Origin: an uncultured Ruminococcus sp.
GTDB lineage: Bacteria > Bacillota > Clostridia > Oscillospirales > Ruminococcaceae
NCBI GenBank assembly: GCA_947176685.1
Contig: CAMWRL010000086.1
Location: 1-7,495, forward strand
Direction: 5' to 3'
Length of the DNA stretch: 7,495 bases
The notes under the pieces were generated by a model. The model was not told where the DNA came from. It was given only the letters and a program-made list of their open reading frames with translations, and searched no databases. The position numbers and the translations under genes are program-made. This document shows, piece by piece, positions 1 through 4,038 of this stretch. The number at the start of each line of letters is the position of its first letter. Positions within the stretch are counted from its first letter, which is position 1.

Positions 1-106
1 TCTCTTATCGTTCAATACCTCTGCTGGATTTCAAGTCAACTTTTTAACTACCCCTTTTGCTATGCTATATTCTGTCTGCTCATCAGTCTCTTATCGTTCA
101 ATGCCT
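1..106. repeat. Pair of 20-bp direct repeats, 86 bp apart
   Basis: Positions 1-20 and 87-106 carry the same 20-base sequence with one difference (core ttatcgttcaatRcct, A in the first copy and G in the second). The aatRcct core also appears in the larger repeat array at 657-1405, so these may be outlying, more decayed members of the same family. The intervening bases are AT-rich and show no gene. The first copy starts at base 1, so the array may continue to the left of the window. Confidence 0.6.
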
Positions 107-470
107 GTAAATCAGATTGATTGCCTGCTTATACTTTCCTGTTATATCTTGGTTATATGTTATGCTTTATCTTGATTATTTTCTGAGTTAATTAAAGCCT
201 GCAATTTTAAGTTGTTACGCCTTTAACTCAATATATCAAAATATCGGGAACAAATTGCTGTTACTGTCGCTGTATCGGCTTACATCAATATAAAGAAATA
301 TATCTGAAAACAAACCTACTGGGCATTTCTTTACAGATTCTTGATTTGACGTTATCAATCTCCATTCATTATCTTGATATTACCTTGCTCTGTAATACAA
401 GAAATAAAAAGAGTATACAATCAATCATTCATAGTTATAATACTCCTTTTTCTGAATTTTACAGCCGCCT
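107..470. other. AT-rich non-coding stretch, possible decayed transposon interior
   Basis: I see no gene here on either strand: reading frames are short and interrupted. The one coding-like signal is on the minus strand. A good Shine-Dalgarno AAGGAG (complement of 443-448) lies 10 bases before an ATG at 432-430, but that frame stops after three codons (TGA at 423-421). This could be the wrecked start of a transposase gene belonging to the possible transposon end at 475-551, which lies upstream in that orientation. This reading is inference; the region could equally be ordinary intergenic DNA. Confidence 0.35.
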
Positions 471-474
471 TTGT

Positions 475-551
475 GGGACAATTTTCCCTTAAAACAAGTA
501 TCTCAGTAGGACAATTTTAGTCTGAAATAAACTCTTGTGAGGGACACTTTA
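475..551. repeat. Three 11-bp boxes at exact 33-bp spacing, possible transposon end
   Basis: The boxes are gggacaatttt (475-485), aggacaatttt (508-518) and gggacacttta (541-551), each starting exactly 33 bp after the previous one, about three helical turns. On the minus strand each reads as a TGTCC-type box. Regularly phased short repeats next to a TGT terminus are typical of transposase-binding ends in IS21-like and Tn7-like elements. No transposase gene and no matching second end are visible, so if this is an element end it is a remnant or its body lies outside the window. An iteron or operator array is an alternative. Confidence 0.45.
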
Positions 552-560
552 TAAAACACA

Positions 561-604
561 AAAAATTTCGTATTATGAACGTTCTCGTAATACGGAATTT
601 TTTT
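561..604. terminator. Long hairpin with flanking A and T runs
   Basis: The left arm 561-575 pairs with the right arm 588-602. It contains a seven-pair core cgtatta/taatacg, one T-G wobble, then three T-A and five A-T pairs, enclosing a 12-base loop (576-587) that itself contains the palindrome gaacgttc. The A run on the left and T run on the right make it a candidate bidirectional rho-independent terminator. The right half and loop recur at 801-829 and 1017-1045, but without the matching left arm, so this appears to be the only intact copy of the structure. Confidence 0.55.
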
Positions 605-746
605 GTTATATATTTTTTTATCAACGTCAGATTTTCCTATATCAATAGCAAATGCCTTAATACCTGTTTTGTAATTTTGCATCTCATAGATATGTGAAGT
701 GATTTATTCTAAAAATTTTGAGATAAAATTTTTCCCTTGAACAATG

Positions 747-796
747 GATAAGGCGAACATACTAAATACCTTTTTTTCGTAAATTTTCACCTTATC
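747..796. other. Inverted repeat within the tandem array, copy 1
   Basis: gataaggcgaa (747-757) faces ttcaccttatc (786-796), an 11-base stem with one mismatch around a 28-base loop that holds the taaatacc core and a T run. The same structure is perfect in the next unit (963-1012). Only these two units carry both arms, because the right arm belongs to the junction with the 29-bp element. Confidence 0.5.
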
Positions 797-962
797 ATCT
801 TATGAACGTTCTCGTAATACGGAATTTTTTATCATGTGTGTTTTTCTAAACGCCAGATTTTTCTATATTAACAGCAAGGTTAAACATCTTAATGCCTGTT
901 TAGTAATTTTGAGCAACTGATTTTAAAAAAACTAGGAGATAAAATTTTTCCCTTGAACGACG

Positions 963-1012
963 GATAAGGCGAACATACTAAATACCTTTTTTCCGTAAAT
1001 TTTCGCCTTATC
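963..1012. other. Inverted repeat within the tandem array, copy 2 (perfect)
   Basis: gataaggcgaa (963-973) and ttcgccttatc (1002-1012) are perfect 11-base inverted repeats around a 28-base loop that includes the taaatacc core. It could form an RNA hairpin or serve as a two-sided protein-binding site. No T run follows directly, so it is not a typical terminator. Confidence 0.6.
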
Positions 1013-1418
1013 ATCTTATGAACGTTCTCGTAATACGGAATTTTTATCATGTGCGTTTTTTTAAGCCAGATTTATCTATAAATAGAAAGATAAAACATCT
1101 TAATGCCTGTTTAGTAATTCTGAACACCTTATTTTCAAAATTTTTGGGAGATAATTTCTTAGTCTTTGAACGATGGATAAGGCAAAACATACTAAATACC
1201 TTTTTAGTAACTCTGAGTGCCTGATTCAAATAAATCTCAGCGAGATGACTGTTTACTTGAGAATAATGGCGAGATGGAATATACTAAATGCCTGTTTGGC
1301 AAATTTACACCTCTAATAGATTTATGAAGTAACTTATTTCAAAAAAAATTTTCGGAGATACTCATCTGTTTGTGAAAACGGATAAGGCAAAACATACTAA
1401 ATACCTTTTTTTGTAGTT

Positions 1419-1448
1419 TTGACTCTCTTATAGATTTTTTAATAATCT
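1419..1448 (+). promoter_or_regulatory. Weak candidate promoter for the methyltransferase gene
   Basis: TTGACT (1419-1424) is followed after 18 bases by TAATCT (1443-1448). The -35 box matches five of six consensus bases, but the -10 box is poor. It lies inside the last unit of the repeat array, about 40 bases before the start codon. The array also contains TTGAAC boxes 17-18 bases before TACTAAAT in several units, so transcription could begin further upstream. Confidence 0.25.
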
Positions 1449-1487
1449 GAGGTCTAAAAAAATTTTTTAATACAAGGAGTTTTAATT

Positions 1488-2903
1488 ATGAGTAAGCACA
1501 ACATCAAAACCGATTCATACTTCAAGGAGCAGATAATGGACAGAGGAGAAACTATTTCTTCTGCCTGTGATACACTGATTGCTGAAATACCAAATGAAAT
1601 TTTGCAGAAATTATCAGCTATGTCCTTTGATAAGGCTAAAATATATGTAAATTATGTTTACGCTGATTTCGATAGTACAAAACACTCTTTAACAAACACT
1701 GAGTTTTCTGTCAGATTAAGTTATGACTCAGAAAATATAATTAACCAATGCTCAAACGCCTGGGGAACAAAAGCGAACAAATCGAAAGTTATCAGGATAT
1801 TACTGGCTGTCGGCATTATGTATCAGGACTACAAATGCTATAATTTAAAAGAAACAAAACCTCTTTCTTTCAAAATGTCACGTTCAATCAAAATACCACA
1901 CTCTATCAAAACAGCATCTTCAAGCAACACCCTGCTTTCAACCAAAATATCACCGCCCTATATATGCTATCAGCACGGCAATAAAAATAATCCTAACATA
2001 AAAGCGGAAATAACCAAGATTTTAGAGCAAATTCCTGATGACATAAAAACGGTTGTTGAGCCTTTTATGGGAATGTGCGCTCTGACCATCAATGTTCTTG
2101 ATACGCTTTCTGATAGAACATTAGATTACTATGCCAACGACAAGGACAACAATCTGTTTAACTTATATGAGTGTGTATGTAACAACTACAAGAAACTTTT
2201 ACGTTCCTGTGAAATATTAGTTAAAAATCTGGAAACAGGAGCAGATAACTTTGACATTGTAAAAAGCAGACATCTTAGTCATAATTATAGTAATAATTAT
2301 GATGCAGCTGCTGATTATATGTATCTTGATGCAGTATCTGTAAGACACGATAAAAAAACTCTCAAGTATAAAAGTACTGATAAGCAGATAAAGCTTTTCA
2401 ATAAATACATTTTTAATATTAGAGCAATGCACAATTATCTTATAAAAACCAAAATCTCCCACAAAGATGCTTTAAAAATGCTGAAAATATTCAAAAACAT
2501 AGAGAAAATATTGTATCTGCTCGACCCTCCATATATCTCATCACTTGGATATAGCAGTAAGACAAATAAGGTAAAAGAATTTACATATTATAATTGGGAA
2601 AAACTTGTTTTTTTCTGCAAAAACAACATACCACCTGACAGCATTTTCTTACTTTTCTGCCGTTTCACAGCAACAAGAAGTCAGAAAAATGGTGAAACAT
2701 TTGAGGACGTAAAAATTAAGGAACAGAACGGCTACTTTGAAACTGGTGACCGTACACTACGAGGTTTTTATAAAAGGGTGTTTGGCGTTGAAACTAAAGG
2801 TTGTAAACATAAATTCTTTTACAAAGAAATCCCTTTTGATGGCAAGGGAACAATGGAAGTTATTATCAGCAACTACCAGTTTGATGGCTTCAAGCCGTTC
2901 TGA
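1488..2903 (+). CDS. D12/Dam-type DNA adenine N6-methyltransferase with RHH-like N-terminal segment
   Basis: A 471-residue protein predicted to transfer a methyl group from S-adenosylmethionine to adenine N6 in DNA. The C-terminal two thirds has the D12-class order: an HGNK stretch (163-166) where the family has GGK, motif I VVEPFMGMCAL (189-199), YANDKDNNLFNLY (215-227) resembling the Dam NDIN-type segment, and catalytic DPPY (346-349). Dam is usually about 270-280 residues; the extra length is an N-terminal extension of about 155. Residues 73-106 (VRL strand, two helices, KSKVIRILL) resemble a ribbon-helix-helix DNA-binding fold. The start is set by AAGGAG at 1474-1479, 8 bases before the ATG. 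No restriction endonuclease is adjacent. The gene is visibly more AT-rich than the pectate lyase gene, suggesting transfer. Target sequence unknown; methyltransferase class confident, RHH call moderate. Confidence 0.9.
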   Translation: MSKHNIKTDSYFKEQIMDRGETISSACDTLIAEIPNEILQKLSAMSFDKAKIYVNYVYADFDSTKHSLTNTEFSVRLSYDSENIINQCSNAWGTKANKSKVIRILLAVGIMYQDYKCYNLKETKPLSFKMSRSIKIPHSIKTASSSNTLLSTKISPPYICYQHGNKNNPNIKAEITKILEQIPDDIKTVVEPFMGMCALTINVLDTLSDRTLDYYANDKDNNLFNLYECVCNNYKKLLRSCEILVKNLETGADNFDIVKSRHLSHNYSNNYDAAADYMYLDAVSVRHDKKTLKYKSTDKQIKLFNKYIFNIRAMHNYLIKTKISHKDALKMLKIFKNIEKILYLLDPPYISSLGYSSKTNKVKEFTYYNWEKLVFFCKNNIPPDSIFLLFCRFTATRSQKNGETFEDVKIKEQNGYFETGDRTLRGFYKRVFGVETKGCKHKFFYKEIPFDGKGTMEVIISNYQFDGFKPF

Positions 2904-2920
2904 TGACCTGAAATAAAAAC

Positions 2921-2953
2921 AACCGTCTTGTGCCTTACAGACACAGAACGGTT
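2921..2953. terminator. Shared hairpin between convergent genes
   Basis: The arms aaccgtcttgtg (2921-2932) and cacagaacggtt (2942-2953) form a 12-base stem with one mismatch and one wobble around a 9-base loop. On the minus strand the stem is followed by TTGTTTTTATTT, a good rho-independent terminator tail for the SpoIIID-like gene, whose stop codon overlaps the right arm. On the plus strand the trailing T run is weak, so termination of the methyltransferase transcript here is less certain. Confidence 0.65.
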
Positions 2954-3119
2954 AAATGGCTATTTTTCGAGGTTTCAAGACGTTCACTTTTTGTACGTCC
3001 GTATGTACAGTGCTTTTTGAAATGCCGAATTTTTTAGCGGCAGCACGTACTGTAGACTTGTTTTCAATTATGTACTGCCCCAGAATTACCGCCCTCTGGT
3101 CAGGTAGTTGCTTCAACAT
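2952..3119 (-). CDS. SpoIIID-like helix-turn-helix protein, C-terminally truncated
   Basis: A 55-residue protein starting MLKQLPDQRAVILGQYIIEN, with AGGAGG (complement of 3126-3131) 6 bases before the ATG. Residues 9-43 match the N-terminal helix-turn-helix of SpoIIID, the mother-cell sporulation regulator; TVRAAAKKFGISKSTVH (23-39) is the characteristic stretch. SpoIIID is normally about 80-93 residues and also needs a basic C-terminal segment for DNA binding. Here the match ends after DV at 42 and the last 12 residues are unrelated. Reading one frame over just after this point gives SERL, close to the family's TERL, which hints at a short insertion or frameshift; that frame also stops soon, at the terminator. 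It is therefore either a small stand-alone HTH protein with intact RBS and terminator, or a decaying spoIIID copy. Not adjacent to other sporulation genes here. Confidence 0.65.
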   Translation of the reverse strand: MLKQLPDQRAVILGQYIIENKSTVRAAAKKFGISKSTVHTDVQKVNVLKPRKIAI

Positions 3120-3211
3120 TATATCCCTCCTTTGCTGTTCAGCGGTTATGTAAATGAATATGCAAAAAAAAACTTAAAAAGAATATTTTTATTTAACATT
3201 TTGCGTTGCAA

Positions 3212-3240
3212 TTGACATTGTGATTATTTTGTGATATAAT
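3212..3240 (+). promoter_or_regulatory. Consensus housekeeping promoter of the pectate lyase operon
   Basis: A perfect TTGACA (3212-3217), a 17-base spacer and a perfect TATAAT (3235-3240), with TG one base before the -10 box (3232-3233), an extended -10. Transcription should start near 3247, leaving a leader of about 25 bases with no room for a riboswitch. The boxes are surrounded by AT-rich DNA, as expected for a strong sigma-A-type promoter. No obvious operator palindrome overlaps it. Confidence 0.88.
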
Positions 3241-3270
3241 CAGAATAACTTAAAAAAAAGGACTGATAAT

Positions 3271-3645
3271 ATGAGCGAAAAAATCCAGATACTTATCGGC
3301 TTGCTGAACGAAACCGAAAAATTTAATACTAAATTTAATTCGGATTCATACTCAGAATCTGAAGCAAATGCGGATTTGGTAATGATTCAGTCGATTTTAT
3401 ATGATGCAATAGAAACAGTGGCAAAAAAAATAAACTCAACATCGCACCACGTTGAAAGAATACTGAATGACGTTATTGTAAACGGCGATATGCGGCTGAA
3501 TATAGTTCATTTTTGCCGTAATATCAAAGACTGGCTTGTTACCGGCGACAAGTCCGCACTTAAAGAAGTCCTCATCAAAAATATATCCGAAGATGATAAT
3601 GACAGCGATTTACAGGCAATTGAAATCTGGTACAGGGGAGAATAA
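3271..3645 (+). CDS. Hypothetical protein, first of two tandem paralogues
   Basis: A 124-residue, acidic, soluble-looking protein with no signal peptide or membrane segment, so probably cytoplasmic. It begins MSEKIQILIGLLNE and ends in a conserved block DWLVTGDKSALKEVLIKNISED (87-108) then DSDLQAIE. I do not recognise the family and assign no function. The start is supported by AAGGA at 3258-3262, 8 bases before the ATG, and by the consensus promoter just upstream. It is the first gene of a probable three-gene operon ending in the dockerin-bearing pectate lyase. The next gene is a same-length paralogue beginning one base after its stop codon. Placement ahead of a secreted enzyme could mean a regulatory or accessory role, but nothing in the sequence proves it. 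Confidence 0.85.
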   Translation: MSEKIQILIGLLNETEKFNTKFNSDSYSESEANADLVMIQSILYDAIETVAKKINSTSHHVERILNDVIVNGDMRLNIVHFCRNIKDWLVTGDKSALKEVLIKNISEDDNDSDLQAIEIWYRGE

Positions 3646-3646
3646 T

Positions 3647-4021
3647 ATGGAAAGTGAAAAAATCCACATATTGATTGAGTTACTGAACCAAATCAGAAAA
3701 CTTAATATAAAAAATCCCTCTGTAGTATCTTCAAATTCAAGAAGTGCAAACCTTGTAATGATACAAGCACTATTATATGATTCAATGGTTATAACTTCCG
3801 ATAACTCAGATATACCGCTTAGCTATATTGAAAATATAATGACTGATATAAATGCAACTGATAAAAGAGAATTTCAATTAGTTCATTTTTGTTATTATGT
3901 TATTGACTGGCTTGTTACCGGCGATAAAACTACACTTAAAGAAGTCCTCATCAAAAATATATCGGAAGATAGCCATGACAGCGATTTACAGGCAATTGAA
4001 ACTTTGTACAGACAACTTTAA
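3647..4021 (+). CDS. Hypothetical protein, second of two tandem paralogues
   Basis: Also 124 residues, starting MESEKIHILIELLNQ and colinear with the upstream gene: shared ANLVMIQ near 34-40, VHFC near 79-82, and the near-identical C-terminal DWLVTGDK, LKEVLIKNISED, DSDLQAIE. An open frame extends upstream to an ATG at 3536, but the start at 3647 is preferred because AGGGGAG (3634-3640) lies 6 bases before it, the length then equals that of the paralogue, and only this start avoids a long overlap. No signal peptide or membrane segment. The last 97 bases of the shared region (3905-4001) are about 90% identical to 3529-3625 in DNA, while the 5' halves are much more diverged. Function unknown; co-transcribed with the pectate lyase, whose start is 17 bases downstream. 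Confidence 0.85.
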   Translation: MESEKIHILIELLNQIRKLNIKNPSVVSSNSRSANLVMIQALLYDSMVITSDNSDIPLSYIENIMTDINATDKREFQLVHFCYYVIDWLVTGDKTTLKEVLIKNISEDSHDSDLQAIETLYRQL

Positions 4022-4038
4022 ACAGGAGGTATTTTATT

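Larger units (their letters stand above)
574..1045. repeat. Three identical 29-bp repeats
   Basis: A 29-base sequence with core gaacgttctcgtaatacgg is present without any difference at 574-602, 801-829 and 1017-1045, at intervals of 227 and 216 bp. The DNA between copies is a diverged version of the same larger unit, so perfect conservation of this segment stands out. In the first copy it forms the right side and loop of a terminator-like hairpin. The intervals are far too long, and too similar to each other, for CRISPR spacers. Confidence 0.9.
655..1470. repeat. Decayed tandem repeat array ending at the methyltransferase RBS
   Basis: A core of the form taaatRcctNttt recurs at about 657, 759, 889, 975, 1100, 1189, 1281 and 1394, at intervals of 86-130 bp. 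Between cores come recognisable blocks in fixed order: a stretch like tagatttatgaagt, an A run followed by a T run, a ggagata block, a ttgaac block, and ggataaggc before the next core. Pairs of cores plus the 29-bp element form a composite unit of about 215 bp; the last units lack the 29-bp element. The final unit (1394-1470) merges into the ribosome-binding site of the gene at 1488. All frames are broken, so I treat the array as non-coding. Confidence 0.8.

Noticed and set aside
503..682. 59-codon minus-strand frame starting MQNYKTGIKAF
   Set aside because: It runs through the terminator-like hairpin and the 33-bp-spaced boxes, has no Shine-Dalgarno, and the other repeat copies carry stops in the same frame.
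744..783. Mini-peptide MDKANILNTFFS within a repeat unit
   Set aside because: The ATG is lost in the second copy, the nearest GGAGAT-like box is too far upstream, and the following frame differs in each unit.
1018..1224. 68-codon plus-strand frame inside the repeat array
   Set aside because: No ribosome-binding site, and the corresponding frames in the other two repeat copies stop early or shift; it is an open stretch in AT-rich repeats.
1047..1229. 60-codon minus-strand frame inside the repeat array
   Set aside because: Antisense of the same repeats, no Shine-Dalgarno, not conserved between copies.
574..1405. CRISPR array
   Set aside because: The repeats are 213-227 bp apart, the intervening DNA is itself repetitive rather than unique spacers, and no cas gene is present.
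655..2903. Type III toxin-antitoxin or retron locus
   Set aside because: Tandem repeats precede the gene, but the product is a clear DNA methyltransferase; there is no ToxN-like toxin or reverse transcriptase, and no terminator between array and gene.
1488..2903. Complete restriction-modification system
   Set aside because: No endonuclease gene is visible beside the methyltransferase; the neighbours are repeats and a SpoIIID-like fragment.
2956..3153. 65-codon plus-strand frame
   Set aside because: Shadow of the minus-strand SpoIIID-like gene, which has the recognisable family signature and an AGGAGG site.
3150..3190. Sigma-E-type promoter for the SpoIIID-like gene on the minus strand
   Set aside because: An ATATT box and a CATATTCAT box are present, but the spacing of about 19 bases is too long and the -10 match is poor.
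3536..3646. Upstream start for the second paralogue
   Set aside because: It would add 37 residues overlapping the first paralogue in another frame, has no Shine-Dalgarno, and breaks the equal length of the pair.
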